Below, one piece after another: positions 1-7,975 of a DNA stretch of 64,000 nt; position 1 is the first letter of the stretch; every line of letters begins with the position of its first letter. A program made the translations under genes and the position numbers. The DNA lies in assembly GCA_000403475.2 (NCBI GenBank), contig KE159798.1, positions 10,960-74,959 on the forward strand, given 5' to 3'. The stretch is from Lachnospiraceae bacterium MD308 (lineage in GTDB: Bacteria; Bacillota; Clostridia; Lachnospirales; Lachnospiraceae). Under the pieces are notes generated by a model. The model had not been told where the DNA came from, ran no database searches, and was given only the letters and a program-made list of their open reading frames with translations.

Positions 1-95
1 CTATTCACTAAATAGGTGAAACGCAATATTCAATTAAAATACAGTAACTACGCGGATTTCAACGGCTGATGCTGTTGTACTGTGAATAATTCAGG
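1..95 (-). mobile_element. Left terminal end of an IS1380-family element continuing left of the window
   Basis: These 95 bases are the exact reverse complement of 12464-12558, the left end of the complete IS1380-family element further along. The terminal inverted repeat (CCTGAATTATTCAC on the minus strand) stops at 95. The body of this copy, including its transposase, must lie left of base 1 and be transcribed leftwards. The five bases after the end, CTAAA at 96-100, would be half of its target duplication, but the partner lies outside the window. Confidence 0.93.
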
Positions 96-365
96 CTAAA
101 TTAGTTTTTTCAATCATCTTTTTTCTGTGAGAAAACTTAAAACCATCTGAGCTATCAGGCCATTTTTTGTGTTCATTAATATAATGTTCAGAGGTCAAAA
201 GTTTGTCATAAACATGTGTATTTGTATAAGCGTTATCTTCTGGTATAGAAATTAAGCCTTGCTTAATTAGGTTGTCAATAGATACACAGACTGTTTCAAC
301 TGATGCGATATCAATATCAGATATATTAGTGGCAATTGTTTGTAGTGAAGTTGCAATTGGAAAGC
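96..365 (-). pseudogene. 3' fragment of a degraded hypothetical gene, cut by IS630 and IS1380
   Basis: On the minus strand this stretch stays open for about 90 codons (…SFPIATSLQTIATNISD…), ending at a TGA supplied by the first bases of the IS1380 end, so the natural C-terminus is lost. Its upstream part lies on the other side of the IS630 insertion (1644-1814). Rejoining the two across the TA target gives a plausible continuous protein only if one further frameshift at the junction is corrected. The family was not recognised. The segment SIDNLIKQGLI looks like a structured C-terminal domain. Coding character is inferred from amino-acid composition and the long open frame; function is unknown. 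Confidence 0.5.
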
Positions 366-367
366 TA

Positions 368-1641
368 GTGTACTGGCCTGTTGATATTTAACTAAATTAT
401 TATGGAAATCACAGCTGTTTTGATGTATAATAAAAGAAACGGCGGTGATTTCTATGGCAAGACCAAAAAAGTATAGCATCCATCTTACAGAAAATGAATT
501 TAAAAAGTTGAAATCTGTTATCCGTAAGAAGGAAACTTCAAAAACTATTCGCAGCAGATGTCAGATTATTCTCGACCTGGACGAAGCGCATGGAAAAGTT
601 TTGACCCACGAACAAAGCGCAAGATCCAATGGTGTCTGCATGGCAACTGTCACGAATACTGTATCGAAATACGTGAATGGCGGCACTGATGCCGTTACCG
701 AATTTAAAAGGAGCATAAATTCAGATAATGCAAGGCGCAAGGTTGACGGGCGTACAGAAGCCCGGTTGATTGAGCTTGCCTGCGGCCCCGTTCCAGAAGG
801 ACACTCCCGGTGGACCATCCGCCTGCTCGAGGAAGAATCAAAAGTGATTCTGGAAACTCCTGTAGGCAGGGAGGCAATCCGCAATGCCTTAAAAAAAACA
901 AACTTCGACCTCACAAAAACGACTACTGGTGCATCCCGGCAAAAGAAGACCCGGAATTCATAGCCTGCATGGAGGATATCCTTGACGTTTATGAACTTCC
1001 CTATGATGAAAAATATCCGGTTGTGTGTATGGACGAAAAACCATACCAGCTTCTGGGGGAGGCAAGGGAGCCTTTGCCAATGATTCCCGGAAGCAGCCGG
1101 AAAACCGATTCGGAATATGTCCGTAATGGCACTGTGAGCATCTTTGCCTTTGTGGAACCACTTGGAGGGGTTCACCATGTGAGTGTCCGGGAACACCGCG
1201 CAGCCGTCGACTGGGCAGAAGAAATCAGGTATCTGGCGGACATCATGTACCCTGATGCCGAGAAGATTATCCTTGTGATGGATAATCTGAACACCCATAA
1301 ACCAGCTTCCCTGTACAAACGGTATCCGCCGGAAGAAGCAAGGCGTATCATTAAAAAGCTGGAGATACATTATACGCCAAAGCATGGAAGCTGGCTGGAC
1401 ATTGCTGAAATAGAGCTTAATGTAATGACCAGACAATGCCTCAGCCGCCGCATTGCTGAGATAGGACTATTACGCAAAGAACTGTCCGTATGGGAAGCGA
1501 AGCGGAATACAGCTGCGGCAAAGGTCAACTGGCAGTTCAGAACCAGTGATGCCAGAATAAAGCTCAGCTCCCTGTATCCTGTATTTACTACTGCCTCTTA
1601 ATGAGGCGGTAGTAATGCTAAATATCAACAGGTCAGTACAC
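368..1641 (+). mobile_element. IS630-family insertion sequence, complete
   Basis: The element is 1274 bp with 23-bp terminal inverted repeats that differ at one position: GTGTACTGGCCTGTTGATAT at 368 and its complement, with A for G, ending at 1641. Both ends are flanked by TA (366-367 and 1642-1643), the TA target duplication typical of the IS630/Tc1/mariner superfamily. It contains one transposase read by a -1 frameshift. The insertion splits a minus-strand gene that was already decaying (96-365 and 1644-1814). Confidence 0.93.
454..1601 (+). CDS. IS630-family transposase, made by -1 frameshift
   Basis: The first frame (454-963) encodes an N-terminal helix-turn-helix region starting MARPKKYSIHLTENEF. 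The second frame, one base back and open to 1601, encodes the DDE catalytic domain. The catalytic acids are visible in VVCMDEKPYQL, in the DNLNTH motif, and in HGSWLDIAEIE. The frames meet at a run of eight A (892-899), which in the first frame reads TTA AAA AAA ACA and so contains the slippery heptamer A AAA AAA. A -1 slip there gives …LKKNKLRPHKND… and a protein of about 382 residues, normal for the family. ATG 454 is preferred to GTG 445 because GGCGG at 441-445 is well spaced from it. Programmed frameshifting is inferred; a simple indel in the A run cannot be excluded. Confidence 0.88.
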
Positions 1642-1643
1642 TA

Positions 1644-1814
1644 GTCTTGCACACAGGATTCTAGCAGCCTGTTCGCTATATTCGGAAATCGGATTTTTTA
1701 TAAGAAGTCATCATAATTATAGCAGATATCTGGAATCTTTACGTTAAAAACCTCATAATTCAGACTAAAATTTAAAGATTGGTAGAATTTAGTCCTGCAC
1801 TGGAATTTACTTTT
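1644..1814 (-). pseudogene. 5' fragment of the degraded gene split by IS630
   Basis: The minus strand here encodes a fragment reading KFYQSLNFSLNYEVFNVKIP and onwards to NYDDFL, followed by a frame change and then NPISEYSEQAARILCARL up to the IS630 end. At least one indel (near 1695) breaks the frame before the insertion, so the gene was probably inactive already. The product is unknown. Evidence is limited to protein-like composition and a continuation on the other side of the IS (96-365). Confidence 0.45.
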
Positions 1815-1861
1815 TCAATTCAGCTCAAGGTGCTTTCTTAAAATAAAATTTTTAAATGTAG

Positions 1862-1997
1862 CAGGCAAAATCTATCAGGTAACAGATATTACATTCTTTC
1901 GTATGACGATTGAAGCAGCAGAAACGGATTTGACTGTTGCCGATGTTCCTGAGTGTGAATTATAGGATGTTGAAGAATTTGAACAGTATAAATGAAA
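1862..1997 (+). pseudogene. Short degraded coding remnant
   Basis: A plus-strand reading frame gives KIYQVTDITFFRMTIEAAE, an in-frame TAG near 1963, and then DVEEFEQYK with TGA. It has no ribosome binding site or start and looks like the tail of a lost gene. The remainder of 1815-2035 shows nothing else recognisable. Confidence 0.25.
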
Positions 1998-2035
1998 TTG
2001 GTTAATAATGGAGTAAAGGTTAAGTTAAATAAAAA

Positions 2036-2070
2036 CAGTGCCTTTGAAAGAGTAGATATCGAAGGCACTG
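2036..2070 (-). terminator. Intrinsic terminator of the DUF4062 gene
   Basis: A 9-bp perfect stem (CAGTGCCTT 2036-2044 with AAGGCACTG 2062-2070) is followed on the minus strand by TTTTT. It lies about 35 bases past the stop of the DUF4062 gene, consistent with factor-independent termination of a single-gene transcript. Confidence 0.75.
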
Positions 2071-2105
2071 GATTGAAGCTTGAAGTTCATAGATTGTGAC
2101 ATTTG

Positions 2106-2960
2106 CTATTCCGTTAATTTAGTATATAATTTCAAACCCGTAGATGTAAGACGTGCTTTGGCGCATTTTGGATTTGTTTCACACTTTTCTTCTTCCATAA
2201 GACCAAGTTGTTTATAAAAGGGAATAACTTCATCATAAATGGAAACGTAAAAGTTTGGGGTATCTTCCTTTTTATAAGGACTACATAAATAATCGTAATT
2301 TATGACAAAATATTCTTGTGCAGTAATACTCTTTGATATACAATTTGATTGTTTGAGAATATTATAAGAATTAAATGTTTTGTTGTTAAGTAAGCGGGTT
2401 AATTGTTTAAAAGAATAGTCTTTAGATTCATTATCAAGACTTTGGTCTGCTCTAATCCATCCAATCAAATTATATTCGGAATCATGGAAGATATCATTTA
2501 ATTGCACATGTATAACTGCAGGGATTTGATCAATATTGTCGACAAATTTTACAATATTTGATTTTACCAATTCTTTAAAAGTTTTGTTTTTTTCAATATT
2601 GTCTTTTTCAAAAATATCTTTTTCACCATCAGAAGCTGCTTTAGTCAACAGAAAACTTTCATTTAAAACAATCGCAAATACGGGCATATTTTTAGAAAGA
2701 GCATATTGATATTCGAGTTCTGTATAACTTAAGCCAGATTCTTCTTCAATAGAACCATAACGACCGCCAAGAATAAGCATATAAACATCGGACTCATCTA
2801 TCCATTTACGAATAGTTTTCATTTGAGATTTTCCAGCTTTAAATAATTCCATGCCGGCAGGTATATGACCAGCTTCTAGAATGGCCTGTACGGCAGCTTG
2901 ACGTTCCTCGGTAAGATCAGTGTAAGTAGATGAAACAAAAACTTGTAACTTTTTATTCAT
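2106..2960 (-). CDS. DUF4062 domain protein
   Basis: This 284-residue protein opens with the DUF4062 signature: VFVSSTYTDLTEERQAAVQA, then a central SDVYMLILGGRYGS and a GLSYTELEYQYAL segment within the first 110 residues. DUF4062 is a Rossmann/TIR-like module that often forms the N-terminus of STAND-type signalling and putative anti-phage proteins. Here it is followed only by about 170 residues with no ATPase, helicase or nuclease motif that I can see, so this is a short stand-alone version. It has its own upstream spacer with an AGGGGA ribosome binding site and its own terminator (2036-2070), and no partner gene survives next to it. A defence role is suggested by family and by the accessory surroundings, but not shown. 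Confidence 0.8.
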   Translation of the reverse strand: MNKKLQVFVSSTYTDLTEERQAAVQAILEAGHIPAGMELFKAGKSQMKTIRKWIDESDVYMLILGGRYGSIEEESGLSYTELEYQYALSKNMPVFAIVLNESFLLTKAASDGEKDIFEKDNIEKNKTFKELVKSNIVKFVDNIDQIPAVIHVQLNDIFHDSEYNLIGWIRADQSLDNESKDYSFKQLTRLLNNKTFNSYNILKQSNCISKSITAQEYFVINYDYLCSPYKKEDTPNFYVSIYDEVIPFYKQLGLMEEEKCETNPKCAKARLTSTGLKLYTKLTE

Positions 2961-3082
2961 AAGTGATTTCCCCTCCCGTTTTTTATTATTGTAGCATACT
3001 ATGTTAAAATATGGAATAATTTGGTATTAATTATTGTCTGATCCAAGAATGAAAAATTAAATTCTTATCACGAAGTTTAGGT

Positions 3083-3102
3083 CAGTTTACAAGGAACTAC
3101 AC
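3083..3102 (+). repeat. Left imperfect inverted repeat of the decayed element
   Basis: This 20-nt repeat matches the complement of 6682-6701 except for the central GA/AG dinucleotide. Its position outside all genes, facing a recombinase tail at the other boundary, suggests an element end. Confidence 0.6.
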
Positions 3103-3126
3103 GCAGACCGTGAAACGAGCTGCTGA

Positions 3127-3178
3127 CAACAAACGGCGCTATGCTCCCGGCAGGGGGAGCATAGCGCTTATTTGTTGT
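3127..3178. terminator. Strong stem-loop, probable terminator of the acyltransferase gene
   Basis: A perfect 13-bp stem (GCGCTATGCTCCC 3136-3148 with its complement 3155-3167) has a 6-nt loop. An outer ACAACAAA/TTTGTTGT pairing extends it from 3127 to 3178. It lies just past the 3' end of the minus-strand acyltransferase. The U-tract on the minus strand is weak, so it could instead be a structural feature of the mobile element end. Confidence 0.5.
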
Positions 3179-3226
3179 GGGGGTATCCCTCCCGAAGCAA
3201 CCGTAGCTGTTTTAGCGGTTGTCCTG

Positions 3227-4251
3227 TCAAATCTTATTGTTATCGCGCTGCTCAAAAATCGCTTCATTTATACGTCCAATTAGTCGACCAAACCATCCTG
3301 CCACCGGTGTGCTGGACAACACAAGGGTAATGACAACAGCCCCGGCAAGAAGCGCCGCCAGCTGAGCATATGTGTTTTCAATCAATCCAGCTGCCGCCAG
3401 CAGCAGCCCCGCAAGGTATGTGTGCAGAAAATATACCGAGAGGGTATTCCTGCCTATTCTGGCAAGCAAGCTGTTTTCTCCACGAATACCGTTGAACAGA
3501 ACAAATACAAATGCAAATCCTATCACATAGCGAATCACCGCAATCGTCAGCCCCGGCAGGATCTGTTCCATATAGTGATTATAAGAACGGTCGCCCCACA
3601 GCATTTCACTTGGAATATGGAGTACGTTCCCGAAAATATAGGCAACAGCTATACCCGCGGCAAGCAGGACAACGCTCCATATCCTGTTTACCCGTTTCAT
3701 CCTGTCGATGTGCTCTTGGCCGCAATAGTAGCCCGCCAGAAAATAAGGCAAAAATGTGATTGTTCGGGACAATGACAAAAAGGCTCCAAATTCTACGAAC
3801 AGCCCTGACAATATTCCCACAACCAGGCTGACAGCAAACGCATTTTTGATCCGTATGATGTCCGGCAAAAACATCTTCCAAAGAAACAACGACAGCATGA
3901 ACCAAAGCGCCCACCCAGGTGTAAAAAAGGAGAAATAAGCGGACGCACTGGAGTTAAAGGTCGTTGGCGGCACAAAGAAGTGAGAAATCAGCGTTATCAA
4001 GTTCCAGATCAGGTTAAACAATATAAATGGCACAAAATAGGTTTCTACTGCGCGCTGCCGCCCCTTTTCTATATTTTTTGACAAAAAGCCGGTAATGAAA
4101 ATGAAAACCGGCATATGAAAAAATATATGAAATTATAGAGAAATTGTACGCCGCTGTTTTCTTTCCGCAAAAATTCTATCACGTGTCCTGCCACAACCAA
4201 TATTATCAGCAATCCACGAACGGTATCTATGGAACCCTCTCTTTTTTTCAT
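3227..4251 (-). pseudogene. Acyltransferase-3 family membrane protein, frameshifted
   Basis: Two overlapping minus-strand frames belong to one gene. The first starts MKKREGSIDTVRGLLIILVV at 4251 and carries the N-terminal GH motif of acyltransferase-3 proteins (VVAGHVIEF). The second continues from MPVFIFITGFLSKNIEKGRQ near 4114 through several hydrophobic helices. The break lies at a run of six A on the plus strand (4118-4123). One more base there would restore …YFFHMPVFIFITGF… and give a protein of about 341 residues, near full length for the family, which O-acylates cell-surface sugars. It is either a phase-variable/homopolymer mutation, a true pseudogene, or a sequencing error. The gene diverges from the hydrolase at 4497. 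Confidence 0.78.
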
Positions 4252-4496
4252 AAATTACTCCTCAAATCATATGTTTTAGCTTTACCATCCTGTCAGCAGA
4301 ATTTAGACAAGTTTTTCTGTGTAATATTATCATAGCACAAATACTTTTGTGAAAACATCAAATAATTATTAAAATTTTCTTCAGATTTGCTTTAAGAGGC
4401 GTACCCGCAAAAAGCCTATTGTGTAGACCGACTGAAACATGCTATATTACTTTATATCAGTGTTTGGTACGGCAAAATTCATTCAGAGGTGTTTCC

Positions 4497-5417
4497 ATGG
4501 GTAAGCAGCAAGATAAAAGAAAAAAGCAAAATCAGAACCTTATGAGAATTGTGAAAGCGTTACATGACCTTACTGTTCACGAGGATTTGCAGAAGCAGCG
4601 GTGTTCGCAGGAAAACATCGGGAAACTATTTGGCACGAAAAACAGCGAGGCCACATACACAGAATTTGCGGTCGACACGATCACGTGCGAATGGGTGCGC
4701 CCGATCAGACCGCACAAAACGTCTGATATTATTTTATACTGTCATGGCGGCGGCTTCTACACCGGAAGCCCGAAATATGCCCGCACAATAACAACGAAGC
4801 TCGCCCTGGCCGCCTCTATGGATGTGTTAAGTTTTAACTATCGTCTTGCCCCGGAGCATCCCGCACCCGCCGCTTTGGAAGATACACTGAATGTATGGAA
4901 TCATTTAATGCTTTTAGGCTATGACGCGAAAAACATCACGGTCTGCGGCGACTCCGCAGGGGGAAACCTCGCCCTTGCATTGGGCTTGAAATTAAAAGAG
5001 GAGAAGCTGGCGCTTCCCCATAGCTTTGTGCTTTTTTCTCCGTGGGCAGATTTGACCCTCACAAGTCCCTCTCATATCGAAAAAGCGGGCCTTGACCCAA
5101 TTCTTACCATGAAATACTTGAAATCCGCCCGTGAAGCCTATGTTCCAAAAGGCGTTTCCGATGAAACCGTTTATGAAAATCCCGACATTTCTCCACTGTT
5201 CGGAGAGTATAAAGATTTTCCGCCTGTCTATATTCAGGTTGGTTCCAACGAAATATTGTTGGACGATTCAACCAATTTGTATGAAAGACTTTCGGAACAG
5301 ATTGTTCCCACAGAGATTGATATTTATCAAGGCATGTGGCATGTGTTTCAAATGTCTAATATGAATATCGCCAACGAGGCCATACGCAAAGCGGTTCGGT
5401 GTATCGTTGATGTATAA
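4497..5417 (+). CDS. Alpha/beta hydrolase, acetyl-esterase (HSL) family
   Basis: This 306-residue cytosolic protein shows the hormone-sensitive-lipase family marks. The oxyanion-hole motif is in ILYCHGGGFYTGSP, the nucleophile serine in CGDSAGGNLALAL, and the SRLAPEHPAPAA-type block appears as NYRLAPEHPAPAA. A C-terminal SNEILLDDS acid and WHVFQ histidine complete the triad. Such enzymes hydrolyse short-chain acyl esters of small molecules. ATG 4497 (MGKQQDKRKK) is chosen over upstream in-frame starts because it follows CAGAGGTG. The gene diverges from the broken acyltransferase, an acyl-adding/acyl-removing pairing that may be coincidental, and lies inside the decayed mobile element. Confidence 0.82.
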   Translation: MGKQQDKRKKQNQNLMRIVKALHDLTVHEDLQKQRCSQENIGKLFGTKNSEATYTEFAVDTITCEWVRPIRPHKTSDIILYCHGGGFYTGSPKYARTITTKLALAASMDVLSFNYRLAPEHPAPAALEDTLNVWNHLMLLGYDAKNITVCGDSAGGNLALALGLKLKEEKLALPHSFVLFSPWADLTLTSPSHIEKAGLDPILTMKYLKSAREAYVPKGVSDETVYENPDISPLFGEYKDFPPVYIQVGSNEILLDDSTNLYERLSEQIVPTEIDIYQGMWHVFQMSNMNIANEAIRKAVRCIVDV

Positions 5418-5487
5418 TCCCTTTGATCGTTCCGTATCACTTGCCCACAATCAAAGTAGCTTTATACATGAAATTGAACTGTATTTT

Positions 5488-6081
5488 CTATTTCCGCCCG
5501 CGCTGAGGGATTGGATTTTTCAGCAAATCCGATTTTCCCGCGAGCCGTTTTAGTGCCGCTTTGTCCTCCCCGCTTAATTTTCCATAATTCAGCCGGAGCC
5601 GTTTACAGATAAACAAGAGAGCGGCTTTGTCTGGGTCGCTGTCTGGGCTGGCTGCTTCGTCAACGGCTTGTAGTAGCCCTTTCAGCGGATTGTCCTCCGG
5701 GACACTGAAAAAATCATCCCTATGGGCTTCCCGCAAATCAAGGGCTATCCCGTTTATATCCTGTTGGATTATGTAGCGGCAAAAGCTGTTATCGTCAATA
5801 TGGGCGGCGATAAGCTGTCGCAACTGCGGGTCGGTCAAGCCGGGATTGTGCTGTTTCATAATCGTTGCGCTCATAGCGTCCACAATGGCGTTTGCGCTCT
5901 GTACCTACTTCACCGCCGTTCCGTTCACATAGATTTCAAAATCGGCCATTAACCGGGGAAAATCCGGGTGCGCCGCCAATTCGCACAAAAGGGAATTATC
6001 CACCCGCCCGCTTTTCAATAGGTCAATCATTCCGTCACTCAAACGCAGGTCTGCAAGATCGGCGTTTGGGTGACTTTTCAT
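5488..6081 (-). pseudogene. Mobile-element accessory protein with in-frame stop
   Basis: A minus-strand frame starting MKSHPNADLADLRLS runs to GTAVK, hits TAG at 5905-5907, and continues in the same frame as VQSANAIVDAMSATIMKQHNPG to the end PQRGRK at 5488. A CAG-to-TAG change is the simplest explanation of the stop, giving an original protein of nearly 200 residues. The family was not recognised. Its place next to a relaxase fragment suggests an accessory gene of a conjugative element. The upstream boundary is uncertain because the coding frame is open past the ATG to the junction near 6106. Confidence 0.55.
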
Positions 6082-6105
6082 TTCAGACAGAGCCGTATTG
6101 AACAA

Positions 6106-6648
6106 GCCGGATGCCGGACGAGGAAAGACAGCACCCGGTTTGTCGATACCCTCATAACCGCCAGCCCGGAGTTTTTCAAGGGCAAGTCCCCAAAGGAGAT
6201 AGCGGCCTACTTCCAGCGGGCGGCGGACTTCCTCATTGACCGGGTAGGCCGGGAGAATATCGTATCAGCGGTGGTACACATGGACGAGAAAACGCCCCAC
6301 CTGCACTTGACCTTTGTACCGCTGACGAAAGACAACCGCCTGTGCGCCAAAGAAATCATAGGCAACCGGGCCAATCTGACGAAATGGCAGGATACTAACA
6401 CCAACAATGTGCTGCTCTCCTATGTGAACGTGAAGATAGCTGAACTGGACGGACACAAGCAGGAGTTTCTGGCGAAGATAGCGGAGTTAACGGTGGAAGC
6501 CATCAGCCCGGAACAGGTCAGCCAGATTTCCGGCTACCTCGACACATGGGACAGCGTATCCTTTGACGACAAGCGGCGGGTGGTGGATTTAATGATTACC
6601 ACTGTTGCCGCCACAAGCGACAGCTTGAACATTACATGGAAAATCTGA
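6106..6648 (+). pseudogene. Chimeric remnant: MobV relaxase fragment fused to serine recombinase tail
   Basis: From about 6106 the frame reads RKDSTRFVDTLITASPEFF and then VVHMDEKTPHLHLTFVPL. This is the conserved HxDExTPHxH metal-binding motif of MobV/Mob_Pre relaxases. After KWQD (near 6390) it switches in frame to TNTNNVLLSYVNVKIAEL and ends FDDKRRVVDLMITTVAATSD…WKI, which matches the extreme C-terminus of large serine recombinases of clostridial conjugative transposons. The relaxase lacks its N-terminal catalytic part and the recombinase lacks its resolvase and DNA-binding core, so neither can work. The chimera probably arose by a deletion joining two element genes. Confidence 0.75.
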
Positions 6649-6681
6649 CGGGCATATCAGCGCCTGCCAGACCGTTACCTT

Positions 6682-6701
6682 GTGTAGTCTCTTGTAAACT
6701 G
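6682..6701 (-). repeat. Right imperfect inverted repeat of the decayed element
   Basis: On the minus strand it reads CAGTTTACAAGAGACTACAC, 18/20 identical to 3083-3102. It lies 34 bases beyond the stop of the serine recombinase tail, the usual place for an attachment end next to a recombinase gene. Confidence 0.6.
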
Positions 6702-6739
6702 TACTTTTAAATTATATAAATAAAGAATTATTTACAGCC

Positions 6740-7110
6740 TCACATTGAACGAAATACATTATGTTTATCAAATTTTTTCTGCTTAATTTTTTCAGGATAC
6801 ACCCTTGGTATCGTTATCGTGACTCCCATTGTAGGTTCATAACTAATCGTTTCAACAGAAGTTCCATATATTGTTATTTGACTATTTTCGAGTATTCGTG
6901 ATTAGCTGATTTCTCATTTTCTGAATTTAATCTTTCTATCTAGGCTTATAAATCACTGTGTTCTGTATTGTGGATTCCTCATAGATATCAAGATTATTGA
7001 CCAAAATAGAATCAGGAAATCTTTTTATCCGTATTCCTGACATACATTTCCCACTTGAAAACCATAAACAAATATTCAGAAGGAACGTTTTCTGCCATGT
7101 TTACTAATGG
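6740..7110 (-). pseudogene. Degraded coding remnants between the mobile element and the two-component system
   Basis: The 643-base gap from 6649 to 7291 has no intact gene. Minus-strand pieces look protein-like: NMAENVPSEYLFMVFKWE near 7110-7060, SGIRIKRFPDSILVNNLDIY within 6936-7043, and GTSVETISYEPTMGVTITI within 6740-6898. They lie in different frames separated by stops. They may be one broken gene truncated by the mobile element. No family was recognised. Confidence 0.3.
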
Positions 7111-7291
7111 AAAGCTGTTGCACTTTGTAAGGCTTGCCGTGTTTTTTCTTTTTATTAATATTTTACGTATATTTGTCAGAAACATGGATGAATAATCACA
7201 AAAAGAACATATTTATATGGTAATCTGTTGATATAATAAAGGCGTAGACCACAAAGTTGATTCCAGATATCACATAGGCGGAGGTTAGGAC

Positions 7292-7975
7292 ATGGATAAG
7301 ATAAAAATTCTTGTTGTAGATGATGAGAGCAGGATGAGAAAGCTTGTGCGGGATTTTCTTGAACGGGAGGGATTTCAGGTACTTGAGGCAGGAGACGGGC
7401 TTGAGGCGATGGAGGTTTTTTATGGGGACAAAGATATATCCCTGCTGATTCTTGATGTGATGATGCCGAAGATGGACGGCTGGCAGGTGTGCCGGGAGGT
7501 GCGGCAGGCGTCGAAAGTTCCAATCATCATGCTGACGGCGCGCTCGGAGGAGCGGGATGAGCTGCAGGGTTTTGAGCTGGGCGTGGACGAATATATCTCA
7601 AAGCCATTCAGTCCGAAGATTTTGGTGGCGAGGGTAGAGGCGATACTTAGAAGGAGCAACGTGCTGGATTCGGAGGAGGTCTCAGATGCCGGGGGAATTG
7701 TTATTGACAAGGCGGCGCATCAGGTGACGATAGATGGCAAGGGGATTGAACTCAGTTACAAAGAATTTGAGCTTTTGACTTATTTTGTGGAGAATCAGGG
7801 TATTGCGCTGTCCAGGGAGAAGATACTGAATAATGTATGGAACTATGATTATTTCGGCGATGCCAGAACCATCGATACCCACGTGAAGAAGCTTCGCAGC
7901 AAAATGGGCGAGAAGGGGAATTATATCCGTACAATCTGGGGGATGGGTTATAAATTCGAGGTGGACAAGTCATGA
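7292..7975 (+). CDS. OmpR/PhoB-family response regulator
   Basis: This 227-residue protein has a receiver domain at residues 4-115 with acidic pocket Asp10/Asp11, phosphoacceptor Asp55 (LLILDVMMPKMDGW), switch Thr82 and Lys104 (KPF). A C-terminal winged helix follows at about 130-225 (LSYKEFELLTYF … RTIDTHVKKLRSKMG … GYKF). It is a transcription factor activated by phosphorylation from the kinase encoded next. The two genes overlap by four bases (ATGA), so they are translationally coupled. The start is ATG 7292 behind GGCGGAGG. The target genes cannot be told from this window; the TRAP cluster beyond is convergent and separated by a terminator. Confidence 0.95.
   Translation: MDKIKILVVDDESRMRKLVRDFLEREGFQVLEAGDGLEAMEVFYGDKDISLLILDVMMPKMDGWQVCREVRQASKVPIIMLTARSEERDELQGFELGVDEYISKPFSPKILVARVEAILRRSNVLDSEEVSDAGGIVIDKAAHQVTIDGKGIELSYKEFELLTYFVENQGIALSREKILNNVWNYDYFGDARTIDTHVKKLRSKMGEKGNYIRTIWGMGYKFEVDKS

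Larger units (their letters stand above)
3083..6701. mobile_element. Decayed mobilisable/conjugative element bounded by inverted repeats
   Basis: The sequence CAGTTTACAAGGAACTACAC at 3083-3102 recurs in inverted orientation at 6682-6701 with 18 of 20 positions identical. The bounded 3.6 kb holds a stem-loop, an acyltransferase with a frameshift, an intact hydrolase, an ORF with an in-frame stop, and a relaxase-recombinase chimera. These fragments are typical of integrative conjugative elements of Clostridia. I infer that the repeats are the ends of such an element that lost most of its backbone by internal deletion. No flanking target duplication could be assigned. Confidence 0.55.

Noticed and set aside
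561-1436. Long open frame opposite the IS630 transposase
   Set aside because: It is antisense to a transposase with clear catalytic motifs, has no ribosome binding site and resembles no family.
3127-3178. Stem-loop considered as an attachment site
   Set aside because: It is a simple palindrome at a gene 3' end; the inverted repeats at 3083 and 6682 fit element ends better.
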